DNA from: Rhodoplanes sp. Z2-YC6860 | GTDB lineage: Bacteria > Pseudomonadota > Alphaproteobacteria > Rhizobiales > Xanthobacteraceae | Assembly: GCF_001579845.1 (NCBI RefSeq) | Contig: NZ_CP007440.1 | Span: 5,726,029-5,790,028, forward strand | DNA length: 64,000 nt | Reading direction: 5' to 3' | In this document: positions 25,620 through 35,293 of the stretch, piece by piece | How positions within the stretch are numbered: the stretch's first letter is position 1 | Layout: the number at the start of each line of letters is the position of its first letter | Notes under the pieces: generated by a model | What the model saw: the letters and a program-made list of their open reading frames with translations, nothing else | What the model was told of the DNA's origin: nothing | The model's database searches: none | Translations under genes and position numbers: made by a program

Positions 25620-26696
25620 TCAGGAAGCCGAAGGGCCCGCAGCCGGCGCGGACGTTTCTGACCGTGGCGGATTCCATTGGCGCAGTGTCGCGAGCAATGG
25701 ACGCTCCAGCAGGATGTAACAGATCAGACCGGCCACAACCGCGGCCACAACGACTCCGGAGAGGACGACGAGTCCCGGCAACGCCACACCGAGATCCAGC
25801 GCGCCGCCGGCCTTTTCTACCACGACCAAGACGTTGAGATGGATCAGATAGATCGAGTACGAAGCAGCACCGATCCATAGCAGCAGCTTCGGCGTCTTCC
25901 AGTCGGCGCTACGCTCGCCTTCGACCAGCCCCAGGACCATCAGCGCCGCTCCCGTGCCGTAAACGACGCGGCCCAGCAATTCCCTGAGATCAAGTCCTCC
26001 ATTCTCCAAGATGCCTCCAGTGAAAAACACGATGGCGCCGATCGCCAGCACCACCCGAGGACAAGAAATGCGCCCTGTCCGGACGATCATGGCTGCGGCC
26101 ATTCCAACAAAGAACAGGATGTTGAAGTCGCGGCCAATAAACAGGAGCAGTGGAGTCTGCGGTTTATCGAAGATGCAATATGCGATGAAGCACGCCCAAA
26201 CCGCAAAGGCTAAAATGCCGGCCGTCCGGTTCGCGATCGCGATACCGAACAACACATAAAACAGCACCTCATGCTGAAGGCTCCAGGCGACACTGACCAG
26301 AGGAACGCCGGATTGCGGGAGGAGCAGGAATGACAAAAGCAAGCGGTTCGGCGCCATCGCCGGCAAAGCTGCTATCGACGACACAACAAAGGACGCCGCG
26401 ACCATCGCTATCGTCACCGCCCAGTAGATTGGGTAGATGCGCACGATCCGGCGGTACGCGTAGCTGCGAAGGCGGTCGGGCCATCCGCAGTCGTCGGCGT
26501 GCACATAGTAAATAATGAAGCCGGACAACACGAAGAAGAAATCGACGCCAGCATGACCGAAGCGAAACCAGCCGACGGCGGGATATCCGAAGTAGACTTC
26601 GAACATGGTGCCGCTCGCGTGATACAGCACCACCAGAACGGCGGCAAAACCGCGGCAGGCCTCGAGTGTCGTAATCTTGGTATTGGGCGCAGACAT
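25620..26696 (-). CDS. acyltransferase 3 family membrane protein
   Basis: 358 residues with about ten hydrophobic segments. The family's catalytic start ACRGFAAVLVVLYHASG (Arg15, His26) is present, plus FFFVLSGFIIYY. OafA/ExoZ-like proteins O-acetylate (or otherwise acylate) surface polysaccharides in the inner membrane. The start at 26696 is fixed by this motif; the longer frame overlaps the next gene. Confidence 0.9.
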   Translation of the reverse strand: MSAPNTKITTLEACRGFAAVLVVLYHASGTMFEVYFGYPAVGWFRFGHAGVDFFFVLSGFIIYYVHADDCGWPDRLRSYAYRRIVRIYPIYWAVTIAMVAASFVVSSIAALPAMAPNRLLLSFLLLPQSGVPLVSVAWSLQHEVLFYVLFGIAIANRTAGILAFAVWACFIAYCIFDKPQTPLLLFIGRDFNILFFVGMAAAMIVRTGRISCPRVVLAIGAIVFFTGGILENGGLDLRELLGRVVYGTGAALMVLGLVEGERSADWKTPKLLLWIGAASYSIYLIHLNVLVVVEKAGGALDLGVALPGLVVLSGVVVAAVVAGLICYILLERPLLATLRQWNPPRSETSAPAAGPSAS

Positions 26697-26700
26697 CAGA

Positions 26701-27711
26701 TCAACGTGAGGAGGCAAGGCATTCCAGTGCGGCCGCCAGCACCTCTTCGACCGAGATGCCGCGCATGCAAACGTGGCCCTTGTCGCACCAGCCGAATTGG
26801 CCGCATGGGGCGCATGCCACGCGATGGCAGATGATACGATGGCTGGCCGGATAGCCCGCAAACTCCGGAAGCGTGACGCCGCCCCAGAGGATCAGCGCTC
26901 TGGCATCCACCGCGCGCGCCGCGTGCATCAAGCCGCCTTCGGTGCCGATAAAGAGCGCGCTACGCGCCATGAGCGCCGCAGCCTCACGGAATGTGGTCCG
27001 GCCGCGGATATCGACGACATCCGGCATGGCTGGCGTGCCGGGGACACCGACTTGAACGATGGTGATGTCCGGTCTTGCGTTGCGCAGGCGTTGGGCCAGT
27101 TCAACCCACCGTTCCCGCGGCCATGAGCGCAGCTCGCCGAACCATTCGGGATTGGAATCCGGTTCACAAACGACAAAGGGACCTGTGACACCTGCATCGG
27201 CCAACACTTCAGCCGCGTGGCGCTGCTCTTTCTCGTCGAGATAGAGTTCGGGGCGGAATGAATCAGGCCTGATGCCGAAGCCAAGCAAGGTGGTTTCGAT
27301 CGCGTGTCCGCCCTGCTTCCACACGAAGTGCGTCTTGAACTCTTCGGCGGCGTAGCTGTGGATCAACATATCCACGTGCACCAGCCGGCTGGTATCCGGC
27401 TTTCTGAAGCGTTCGGCGAGCGCAAAGATCGCGCGTTCATACGTTTTGCGGATGCCCGTGACTTTCAGGAAGCCCGCGAACGCCAAATCCAGCGTCCGCG
27501 TGAGTCGGCCTTTCGCCTTGGCCGGCAGGAACGACACGTGCGGATTGCCGAGAAAAATCGTCCGGTCCGAAATGTCCGCACTCCGGTCATGCATGCAACC
27601 GACCAGCAGATCGGACAGTTTCGGCGTGTTCGCGACGATCACCGGGCGCTTGTCATGGGCGTGCAGCGCACGAAATACACCGCTCCAGATCAGATCCCCG
27701 CCGTAACCCAT
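26701..27711 (-). CDS. glycosyltransferase family 9 (heptosyltransferase-like)
   Basis: 336 residues, GT-B, ADP-heptose-LPS heptosyltransferase family. The N-terminus MGYGGDLIWSG takes the place of the usual GD(I/V) motif, and the C-terminal donor site reads FIGTEGGLMHAARAVD. A Cys-rich segment near 300-320 (VACAPCGQFGWCDKGHVCM) with four Cys is noteworthy, since GT9 proteins often keep a CxxC-like cluster there. Probable core or O-unit sugar transferase. Confidence 0.85.
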   Translation of the reverse strand: MGYGGDLIWSGVFRALHAHDKRPVIVANTPKLSDLLVGCMHDRSADISDRTIFLGNPHVSFLPAKAKGRLTRTLDLAFAGFLKVTGIRKTYERAIFALAERFRKPDTSRLVHVDMLIHSYAAEEFKTHFVWKQGGHAIETTLLGFGIRPDSFRPELYLDEKEQRHAAEVLADAGVTGPFVVCEPDSNPEWFGELRSWPRERWVELAQRLRNARPDITIVQVGVPGTPAMPDVVDIRGRTTFREAAALMARSALFIGTEGGLMHAARAVDARALILWGGVTLPEFAGYPASHRIICHRVACAPCGQFGWCDKGHVCMRGISVEEVLAAALECLASSR

Positions 27712-27735
27712 CGTGATCGCGCTTCTGGGCGTCCG

Positions 27736-28764
27736 TCAGAGCGGAATCTGCGTGGCGAGCGCGGCCCACGGATCGCGCAGCAGCTGACGATGACCGGCGA
27801 TTGCGGCACGCTCCTTGACCAATGAGGTCAGAAGCGCGAGCCATTCGCGTGTCATGCGTTCGGCGGTGTGAGGGAAGCTCGGCATGCGCTCGGCCAGTGC
27901 GAAATAATCGGACTGAAGCCGCATCAGCGCCGGAATGAAGCCATCCCAGCCCGAGAACGAAACGCCGAAGCCCTCGCAGTATTCCGGCATGCAACCCGAA
28001 TCCCGATAAAGCAGCGGCAAGCCGCACAGCGCGCCCTCGTTCTGGTGATTGCCGCCGGGCTCATTGACCGAGGCCGTGAGATAGGCGTGGTGCGAGCGCA
28101 GTTCAGCAGCCAGCACTTCGCCATCGAGCGGCTCGACATAGCGGGCATTCTGAAACCTGAAGCCCTTGGGCAGTTGGCCCACATACGTGAAGGCAACGCG
28201 ATCACGCCACTCCGGCCGCCCGACCAGCTCATCGAGCGCGCGGTAGATGTCGAAGCCTTTCAGCGGGTGATAGCCCCAATGATGAGTCACAAGCTTGATC
28301 GGCCCCTGCCCGCTCCAGGGCCGGAAGCCGTTCGCATTGAACACCGCGCGATCCGAGCCATTGCGGACGACGAACCATGGTGAGCGAAGATGCCTCTGCC
28401 ACACCGGCAGCTTGGTCAGCCATTCGCCGACGAACACCGTGGCGTCGGCCACATAATTCGCCCGCACCAGCTTGTGGTTGATGAACGGCTCGCCTTTGCG
28501 TTCATCGCATTCGTTGATGCGATGAACGACGAAGGCAGAAGGATTGCGCAGCGTGAGATAGCGGAGCACCGCGCCCGCGCCGAAGGTGACGTTGGGGGAA
28601 CGGGTGCGCGGATCGACAATGAGAATGACGTCGATGTCGCGATCCTTCAGCGAATGCACCACCGAATGGCGGCTTTCCTTCAGCGCGCTGCACAGCGCCG
28701 CGATGAAGCGATTGCCGCCCCCCCACGGACCGGCATAGGGACGCTGATTGATCGAAACCTTCAC
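27736..28764 (-). CDS. glycosyltransferase, GT4-like
   Basis: 342 residues. The N-terminus MKVSINQRPYAGPWGGGNRF resembles GT-B acceptor domains. FVVRNGSDRAVFN and EPGGNHQNEGALCGLPLLYR carry the features of the GT4 donor domain, though the classical E-x7-E is degenerate. The GTG start at 28764 overlaps the upstream stop (GTGA). Sugar specificity unknown. Confidence 0.78.
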   Translation of the reverse strand: MKVSINQRPYAGPWGGGNRFIAALCSALKESRHSVVHSLKDRDIDVILIVDPRTRSPNVTFGAGAVLRYLTLRNPSAFVVHRINECDERKGEPFINHKLVRANYVADATVFVGEWLTKLPVWQRHLRSPWFVVRNGSDRAVFNANGFRPWSGQGPIKLVTHHWGYHPLKGFDIYRALDELVGRPEWRDRVAFTYVGQLPKGFRFQNARYVEPLDGEVLAAELRSHHAYLTASVNEPGGNHQNEGALCGLPLLYRDSGCMPEYCEGFGVSFSGWDGFIPALMRLQSDYFALAERMPSFPHTAERMTREWLALLTSLVKERAAIAGHRQLLRDPWAALATQIPL

Positions 28765-29927
28765 AGGCCTTGGCGCCCGGCCCAGAGCGCCAGTCCGCGG
28801 CGCGCCAGCGCGATGGCGCCCTCACCGTTCTTCTCCAACTGATATTCAGCCAGCACCTTGGCGCGGGCGGATTCACCCACGCGCCTGGCGAAATCCCGAT
28901 CGGTCCAGACGCGGTCGATCGCCTCGCCGAGCTTCCGGGCATCGCCCGGCGGCACCAGCACGCAGTGATCGCCGCCGCGTATGCCGGTCCACAGCCCGCG
29001 AATGTCGGACAGGATCACCGGCCGGCCGCAGCTCATGGCCTGCAGGGTGACGCTGTAGCCCGTCGGCTGATAGACGTCCTTCAGCGGCACGATCACGGCG
29101 CGCGCGCGGTTGTAGAGCTTGCGCAGATCCTGATCACTGATCGAATCGGAGCCGAAAAAGTCACCGGCCGTGACCGTGATGTGCCGTGCGCTCGCCGGGA
29201 TTTTGACGGGCCGCCGCGTGATGATGATGGTGCGGTGACTGCCAGGCGCGGCTGCCAGGAGATCGTAGTCGCGGTTCGGGTCCTGCCCCACCGCGATGAC
29301 GAAATCCTCCTGCGGCTCCTCGGGCATCGGACGCCAGAAGTCGGTGTCGATGCCGAACGGAACGACCGACGAGCGCTCGGCTTCGAGACCGTAGCGCTCC
29401 ATGGCAAATTCGCGATCGGCCGCACCGAAGCAGAACACATGATCGAGGCTTCGCAGGGCCCGCCGGATGAGCCCTTGGACCGATGAGCGAGCCCATGGCG
29501 GCACGCGTTGATCAAGATCGGACAGCGCATGAAAGCCGCCCATCATGATCGGACGGCCGCGCTTGCGGGGCAGTCCAAGCCCGAGGCTCAAGGAGAATCC
29601 GTCGGTGTAGCTGATGACGACCTTGGAGTTGCGGAACGACGGCGCGCGCAGCCGGCTCGACAGCGGCCGCACCCCGAAATTGGTCGCGGCGATGAACGCG
29701 CGCTCGGCGATGTCGGCTGCGCCGCCGAGCAGGCCCGGCACCGCGCCCGCGCTCGACATCATTGCGGCCGAGATGCCGGCCCGGTCGAGATCCAGGAAGC
29801 CATAGAAGAATTCGCGCGGCGCTTCCTCGCCGCGCTTGAGCTTCTCGTAGCGGATGTCGCGTCCGCCTTTGGCAAACACGGCAACATCGGCGTTGCCCGA
29901 GAGCGACGATCCGGTGATGGCGTTCAT
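28761..29927 (-). CDS. glycosyltransferase family 4
   Basis: 388 residues, GT-B. The acceptor domain includes SYTDGFSLSLGLGLPRKRG; the donor domain shows VIAVGQDPNRDYDLL and ARAVIVPLKDVYQPTGYSVT followed by LQAMSCGRPVIL, the GT4 nucleotide-sugar pocket. The start is set at 29927 by the ATGA overlap with the epimerase gene. It belongs to the tightly packed operon segment 27.7-33.0 kb. Confidence 0.88.
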   Translation of the reverse strand: MNAITGSSLSGNADVAVFAKGGRDIRYEKLKRGEEAPREFFYGFLDLDRAGISAAMMSSAGAVPGLLGGAADIAERAFIAATNFGVRPLSSRLRAPSFRNSKVVISYTDGFSLSLGLGLPRKRGRPIMMGGFHALSDLDQRVPPWARSSVQGLIRRALRSLDHVFCFGAADREFAMERYGLEAERSSVVPFGIDTDFWRPMPEEPQEDFVIAVGQDPNRDYDLLAAAPGSHRTIIITRRPVKIPASARHITVTAGDFFGSDSISDQDLRKLYNRARAVIVPLKDVYQPTGYSVTLQAMSCGRPVILSDIRGLWTGIRGGDHCVLVPPGDARKLGEAIDRVWTDRDFARRVGESARAKVLAEYQLEKNGEGAIALARRGLALWAGRQGL

Positions 29928-30904
29928 GCGACCTTGCCGCCGAAGTTGCCGGCGTACCACTCGATCATTCGCACGATGCCTTGCTCGAGGCTGACGGTCC
30001 GGCGAAAGCCGGGATAGCTCTTGCGAAGCAGCGTCGAGTCCGCGCTTTTGATGCGGCGCCCCTCTGGCTTCGACGCATCGGCGATGAGGTGCGGATGACG
30101 TCCGGCGACACGGCAGATCGTCTCCGCGAGCTCCCGCAGAGTGACGGTCTCCTCGGTGCCGATGTTGACGACGCCTTTGAAGCCCGCCTCGACCAGCCCC
30201 GCCATCGCGTCCGCGCAATCGACCGCATGCAGATAGTTGCGCCGTTGCGTGCCCGATCCCCAGATCACCACAGGGTTGTCGCCGTCCATCACCTTCTTCA
30301 CTTGCATCGGGATCGCCTGGCTGGCATCGCCCGACCATGTGTAGCGTTCGCCGTAAATGTTGAATGGCCTTACAACAGTCAGCGGCATGCCGATCTCTTT
30401 GGCAAGCATCAGCGCCTTCTGCTCGAGCATGCGCTTGGCCCAGCCATAGCCCCAGTTCGCCATCTCGGGTTCGCCGGAGAACAAGGGCAACTCGGTGATG
30501 GTGTCCGGACCATCGTCCGGATAAACGCAGGACGATGAGGCGACGAGCAGCCAGGCGGCAGGCTTCCGCGCCAACACACGGATGAGATTGCCGGTGATGC
30601 GTTCGTTGTGATCGAGGATGCTTAGGTGGTTGCCGGCCGAATAGCCGACGCCGAAGGCGCGGCTCGCCAGATGGAGCACCACCTCGGCATTCGCCAGGGC
30701 ACGCTCCATCGCCGGCTGCTCTTCGAGATCGCCTTCGCGGATTTCGATCCGATCGGCGATCTTGGCCAGATAGTCGCGCCGCCCTTTCGAGAAATCGTCC
30801 GCGACGATGACTTGGGCGCCGGCCGCAACGAGACGCTCGGCCAGGAAAGAGCCGATCAGGCCCGCGCCTCCGGTCACGACGACGCGACGATTTGCGAGAT
30901 TCAT
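29924..30904 (-). CDS. NAD-dependent nucleotide-sugar epimerase/dehydratase
   Basis: 326 residues, extended SDR. Rossmann motif GGAGLIG at 12-18, SSSCVYPDDG with the active-site Ser/Thr, and Tyr153-x3-Lys157 (YGWAK). The substrate loop PFNIYGERY and GSGTQRRNYLHAVD resemble UDP-glucuronate decarboxylase/GDP-sugar epimerases. The product cannot be assigned. Start at 30904; the 35-codon upstream extension overlaps the next gene. Confidence 0.85.
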   Translation of the reverse strand: MNLANRRVVVTGGAGLIGSFLAERLVAAGAQVIVADDFSKGRRDYLAKIADRIEIREGDLEEQPAMERALANAEVVLHLASRAFGVGYSAGNHLSILDHNERITGNLIRVLARKPAAWLLVASSSCVYPDDGPDTITELPLFSGEPEMANWGYGWAKRMLEQKALMLAKEIGMPLTVVRPFNIYGERYTWSGDASQAIPMQVKKVMDGDNPVVIWGSGTQRRNYLHAVDCADAMAGLVEAGFKGVVNIGTEETVTLRELAETICRVAGRHPHLIADASKPEGRRIKSADSTLLRKSYPGFRRTVSLEQGIVRMIEWYAGNFGGKVA

Positions 30905-30920
30905 CGTTGAGCCTGGCGCA

Positions 30921-32318
30921 TTACTCGGCGGCACGCGGCAGCATGCCGCTGCCCCGTCCCGCGAGCACATCGTCGCGCAGGAAGTCCACGAGCCGGTCCC
31001 GCCAGGCACGCTCGAAGGGCGTCACGAAGTGGCCCGCGGCGCGCTGAAACTCCCGGCCTCGCTTCACGCCTTCTGCCGGGTCCGCCATTTGCGCCGTCAC
31101 CTGGATCAGATCGTCAGTTGTTGAGGCATGACCGATCTCCGGCAACTTGAGGAAATCGGCGAAATGCAGCATGGGCAGCGAATTCGCCAACTGCTCCGAT
31201 CCGTCAGCACCGGCTGGCGTATAGGCCACAACCGGTTTTGCATGCAGCGCGGCCTCGAGCAGGATGGTCGACATCGGCGAGATGACGCCGTCGATGGAGC
31301 ACAGAATATCGTGGGTGTCGCGATAGTCCGGCAGCGACATATGCTTGTTGCCTGCTCCGATCGCTTCGAGATAGGCGCGCATGTTGCGGTCGACCACGAT
31401 GTGATCGAACTTGGCGCGGGCGAGACGGGCGCCATAGCGGCCGCCGCCGCCCCAAGGATGGGGCCGATAGACGAACGAGACGTTACCAAGGCGGCCGTCG
31501 CTGACGGCCCGATCCAGCGCCTGTAACGCCGCAAGCTCGTCGGTCTGGGCGTTGGAGCCGGCAAACAGAATGACCCGGCGGCTTGGATCGAGTCCATGAT
31601 CGGCACAGAACTGTGCGCGGTCGATGCGTGGCCGATCGCGGTAGACATCGAACTGTGCCACACCGAACGGCACCACACGGTCGCGGTCCATGCGAATGAA
31701 CCGCACCGCATGATCACGGGTCTGCGGCCCCCAGACCAACAACCAGTCCGGCGCGCCAACCATGGCGCGCTTCGTTGAAGGGTTGTCCCAGGAGTTCATC
31801 GCGACAACCAGCGGGATGGCTCGCTGCCGGCACTCGACCACGAGATCGTTGAGAAAGACGCTGTCGAGAACGCTGGGATGCAACACAACGTCGGGCCGCT
31901 CGCGATCGAGAAGGTCCGCCAGCGCGCGCGGAGGCTGCGCGGAAAGCCTTTTGTCCACGATCCGCCGGAACACCATGCCGCCGAGCGGCAGACCGGCCAG
32001 TGTCAGCAGCGCTGCCGATTTCCAGCCCAGAAGCTTCCAGCGGAACTTGCGAATCGCCGCCTCATGCTCGCCCGCTCGATACTTGAGCTGATCGACATAG
32101 AGCAGCCAACGCCAGGTCTGCTGCCGCTTGGCATCCACGGCGACCTTCTCGAACGGCGCACCGAGCGGCAATTGGGCCGGATCGAGCTTGACGCGCTTGC
32201 CGCCGTCGTTCGGGAAAATGAAGCGGACATCGGCCTGCTCGACCAACGGCTGGAGCGCGCCGCTCATCACGAAGTGGCGACAGATGATGTCGTGCTCGAG
32301 AAAAACCAGAACCTTCAT
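30921..32318 (-). CDS. CDP-glycerol-transferase-like/GT-B protein
   Basis: 465 residues, no certain family. The C-terminal half has GT-B/CDP-glycerophosphotransferase features: VILFAGSNAQTDELAAL, FVYRPHPWGGGGRYG and DGVISPMSTILLEAALHAKP, which forms the donor-site loop. It lies between the CMP-transferase gene and a nucleotide-sugar epimerase with ATGA coupling, so it may transfer the CMP-activated sugar made next door (inference). Confidence 0.65.
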   Translation of the reverse strand: MKVLVFLEHDIICRHFVMSGALQPLVEQADVRFIFPNDGGKRVKLDPAQLPLGAPFEKVAVDAKRQQTWRWLLYVDQLKYRAGEHEAAIRKFRWKLLGWKSAALLTLAGLPLGGMVFRRIVDKRLSAQPPRALADLLDRERPDVVLHPSVLDSVFLNDLVVECRQRAIPLVVAMNSWDNPSTKRAMVGAPDWLLVWGPQTRDHAVRFIRMDRDRVVPFGVAQFDVYRDRPRIDRAQFCADHGLDPSRRVILFAGSNAQTDELAALQALDRAVSDGRLGNVSFVYRPHPWGGGGRYGARLARAKFDHIVVDRNMRAYLEAIGAGNKHMSLPDYRDTHDILCSIDGVISPMSTILLEAALHAKPVVAYTPAGADGSEQLANSLPMLHFADFLKLPEIGHASTTDDLIQVTAQMADPAEGVKRGREFQRAAGHFVTPFERAWRDRLVDFLRDDVLAGRGSGMLPRAAE

Positions 32319-33028
32319 GTTTGCAGTTTTTCGCGCGACAAAACCCACTCGACCAGTTCGATGTCCCACTCGGTGTCGATCGACACATGCTCGCCGTCGA
32401 TGACCAGCGCACCGGCCTTGCGGCCCATGATCGAGCCCTGATCCGCCAGGCACTCGCGCGTCATCGCATAGGCGATGCCGTTGCGGTGATAGACCGGCTT
32501 CAACTGCTGGCGCGCGATGATCGCGCCGCCGTTCGGATCGTAGTAGCCAAGCTTGCCGTCCGCGACGGTCAGCTGCTTCAACGGATGCGCCTTGGAATCC
32601 GTCGCCGAAACCGTCCAGACCGAATCCCAGCCGCCCTCCGCCATCATCCGGATGGTCGAAGAGACATGCGCCGGCGTGCGCAGCGGCGATGTCGGTTGCA
32701 GCATCACGACCACGTCGTAGCGGCGGCCATCGACGGCTTCGGTCGCCTGCAGGGCGTGCCACAGCACGTCGTAGTCGCCGATGCGGTCGCCGGAAATCGA
32801 CTCAGGCCGCATGAACGGTGCATCGAGCCCTGCGGCCTTGGCGGCCTCGGCGATCTCGGCATGGTCGGTCGACACCACGGCGCGGTCGATTTCCGGCACC
32901 TGTTTGACGATATCGCCGACGCGAGCGACCAGCGAGCGGCCGCCAACCTCGCGCAAATTCTTGAGCGGAATGCCCTTGGAGCCGCCGCGCGCCGGCACCA
33001 CGGCAAGAACCGTACGGCCGGCGATCAT
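32315..33028 (-). CDS. CMP-nonulosonate (NeuA-type) cytidylyltransferase
   Basis: 237 residues. It carries the acylneuraminate cytidylyltransferase signature VVPARGGSKGIPLKNL at 10-25, then QPTSPLRTPAHV and an ISGDRIGDYDVLWHAL segment as in CMP-legionaminate/sialate synthetases. It activates a 9-carbon acid with CTP before transfer. It overlaps both neighbours by 4 bp. Together with the NeuB-cupin and HAD genes it forms a compact synthesis-activation set separate from the Pse genes at 47-55 kb. Confidence 0.9.
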   Translation of the reverse strand: MIAGRTVLAVVPARGGSKGIPLKNLREVGGRSLVARVGDIVKQVPEIDRAVVSTDHAEIAEAAKAAGLDAPFMRPESISGDRIGDYDVLWHALQATEAVDGRRYDVVVMLQPTSPLRTPAHVSSTIRMMAEGGWDSVWTVSATDSKAHPLKQLTVADGKLGYYDPNGGAIIARQQLKPVYHRNGIAYAMTRECLADQGSIMGRKAGALVIDGEHVSIDTEWDIELVEWVLSREKLQT

Positions 33029-33693
33029 TGACGCACCCGGGCAAGAGGACGTCGCGCCAGCCGGTCCAACAACGGCAGCAGCAGATTCAGATCCTTGATG
33101 CCATACGCGACACGCTCGCGGATGCGCGGCTCGACGGTCACGGCGACAAACCAGGCTCCCACGGTGCGCGCCGAAACGAGATCGTCCATGCTGTCGCCGA
33201 CGACGACCACCTGCCGCGCCGACAGACGCTCCGACCTCATCAGCCTTCTGAGGTTATCCGTTTTCGAAGTCGGAGCCCCGAGCGTCCCGTCCAGATGGCC
33301 GGCGATCCCGCGCGCCCGAAGGAGCCCCAGGATGTCGCGGCGCGGCGTCGCGGAATTGATGTAGAGCTTCAATCCCCGCCGCTTCGACGCGGCCAATGCC
33401 GATCTCGCGCCGCGCCGTTCCGGCGCCGCCGCAATCGCCCGCGCACAACGCCGCCCATAGTCCATCGCGAGCTGATAGCCACGCTTCTCGATGTCCAATT
33501 GATCGCCGTCCGGATCGAGTTGCCGCGCCACCACGGCGAACAACCGATAGCGGTCGCCGCCCAACTGCAACGCCTTTTGCAAAGCCTCGCGGCCGCCGGT
33601 CATGCCAGCGACGGCGTCGTGCATGCACGACACTTTGATGGTGTTGGAATCGACCAAGGTGCCGTCGAAATCGAAGACGATGGCCCGGAACAC
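33025..33693 (-). CDS. HAD-superfamily phosphatase
   Basis: 222 residues. Motif I is DFDGT at 8-12 (nucleophile Asp8, acid Asp10), motif II near LYINSATPRRD, and motif IV VVGDSMDDL. GTG start at 33693. Between NeuB-like and NeuA-like genes, it may remove a 9-phosphate from the condensation product, as in the KDN-9-P/sialic-9-P routes; this is inference from context. Confidence 0.85.
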   Translation of the reverse strand: MFRAIVFDFDGTLVDSNTIKVSCMHDAVAGMTGGREALQKALQLGGDRYRLFAVVARQLDPDGDQLDIEKRGYQLAMDYGRRCARAIAAAPERRGARSALAASKRRGLKLYINSATPRRDILGLLRARGIAGHLDGTLGAPTSKTDNLRRLMRSERLSARQVVVVGDSMDDLVSARTVGAWFVAVTVEPRIRERVAYGIKDLNLLLPLLDRLARRPLARVRQ

Positions 33694-33705
33694 TGACGAC
33701 GAAGG

Positions 33706-35274
33706 CTACTGGCTCGGCACCTGAGCGGCGCGCAGCTGATCCTTCAGCTGAAAGCGCCCCCAGTGGTCGACGTTGGTCTTGCGCTGCGCGGATGACAGCT
33801 TGTTGATGGCTTCGTCGCGATAGACCGAGTCATCGGCGAATGCCGTGGTCGAGATTTCCTCGAACACGCATCCGGTCTCGGTCCAGAAGCGGTGCCAGAC
33901 GCCGGGCAGCACGAGCAGCGTGTCGCCGCGCTCGAGCTTCTTGTAGCGGCCGTCGGCCTCGACATGCAGTTCGCCCCACAGCACCAGGAACGTCTCTTCC
34001 TTGAGCTTGTGGAAGTGAAAGGGATGCAACTGTCCGGCGAGCTGAACCAGCACCTTCTTGCAGTAGGAGCGGTTGATGATATTGATCAGCACCGCGCCGA
34101 TCTTGCGGAAGTTGCGGACGCCGTAGTGGTGCGAATATTCGACCGTGAACTCGTTGTTCAGCGGCACCTTGGCGAAATTCAACAGCGCCTTCACCTCGTG
34201 CACGGCGTCCTTGATGATCTTCTCGTCGGCATCGCCCGGAATATCGACCTCGGTTTCCGGCACCAGCGCATCGGCTGCGATGTTGGTCTTCGCGACGATG
34301 CCGTCCTTCCATCTGCCGCTCTCCAGCGCGCCGGGCGCACAAGGGAACGCAAAATAGACGAGATCGCGCGTCAGCACCGTGCCGGCCTCGATCGGGCCGC
34401 GCGCATAGACGCCGCGCTTCAGATCGTCGATCGCGGCTCGCTCCTCCGGCAGCGCCGGCAGGCGCGGCCGCGAGCCGATCAGCACCTGCGTCCGCTTCCA
34501 GCTCGCGAACCATTGATCGACCTGCTCGGGCGTTGCCGAATAGGCATTCAGCTTGACGGTGTCTGTCGCAACGCCAACGTGGCGCTCGAACATCTGCGCG
34601 CCGAGCGCAGACGCGAGGCCAACCTGCACCATATCGGCGGGATTCTCGTGAGTCGACCAGCCGATCACGCGGCCAGGATAGCGCTCACGGAAATTGGCGA
34701 TGTTGCCGAGATGGCAGGCAGCGTCCGGCGTCGGATAGATCGACACGCAATGCATCAGCGCGAAGTCGCAGCCGCGATGCTGAAGGAAGCTCACCAGATC
34801 GTCGACCTGCTCCTGAAGAAGCCCCCCGGTCGAAGCAATGACCGGAAGCCCTGTGGCCGCGACGCGCTCCAGCAGCGGCCAGTCGCGCGCCGAGCAGCTC
34901 GCAACCTTGATCACATCGAAGCCCATCTCGGCGATGCGGTCGACCGACGCCTCGTCGAACGGCGTGCACATCGAAATCAGTCCGCGCCGGCGCACGGCGG
35001 TCAGGAGCTCGCCGAACTGCGCCCAGGACAGCCGCGTCGAGAGGAAGCGCGGCACGTGCTTGTTGCTGCTCGTTCCCGTCATGTGGTCGACGTGAACGAA
35101 CGTATCGAGATTGCGGAACTGGAATTTGATCGCGGCGCGCACACCGTGTTTCGCCACGGCGTCGGCACAGCCGTCAATGATCTTCAAGCCGTGCTCGACA
35201 CTGCCCTGATGGTTGTTGGCCATGTCGAGGACAAAGAGATTCCGAAAGTCGAAATGTCCGATGGCTTCCGTCAT
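33706..35274 (-). CDS. NeuB-family synthase fused to a C-terminal cupin
   Basis: 522 residues, far longer than the usual 340-360. Residues 12-265 form the NeuB TIM barrel (KFQFRNLDTF, MCTPFDEASV, FALMHCVSIYPTPDAACHLG, and FERHVG at 229-234 in place of EKHF). Residues about 283-345 look like the SAF/antifreeze domain. Residues 380-490 are a cupin with HxHx3E metal ligands His420, His422, Glu426 and a second motif ending at His461. The protein condenses PEP with a sugar; the cupin may isomerise or bind the sugar. A GAGGTACC Shine-Dalgarno precedes the ATG. Confidence 0.9.
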   Translation of the reverse strand: MTEAIGHFDFRNLFVLDMANNHQGSVEHGLKIIDGCADAVAKHGVRAAIKFQFRNLDTFVHVDHMTGTSSNKHVPRFLSTRLSWAQFGELLTAVRRRGLISMCTPFDEASVDRIAEMGFDVIKVASCSARDWPLLERVAATGLPVIASTGGLLQEQVDDLVSFLQHRGCDFALMHCVSIYPTPDAACHLGNIANFRERYPGRVIGWSTHENPADMVQVGLASALGAQMFERHVGVATDTVKLNAYSATPEQVDQWFASWKRTQVLIGSRPRLPALPEERAAIDDLKRGVYARGPIEAGTVLTRDLVYFAFPCAPGALESGRWKDGIVAKTNIAADALVPETEVDIPGDADEKIIKDAVHEVKALLNFAKVPLNNEFTVEYSHHYGVRNFRKIGAVLINIINRSYCKKVLVQLAGQLHPFHFHKLKEETFLVLWGELHVEADGRYKKLERGDTLLVLPGVWHRFWTETGCVFEEISTTAFADDSVYRDEAINKLSSAQRKTNVDHWGRFQLKDQLRAAQVPSQ

Positions 35275-35293
35275 AGGTACCTCCCGAATCCTC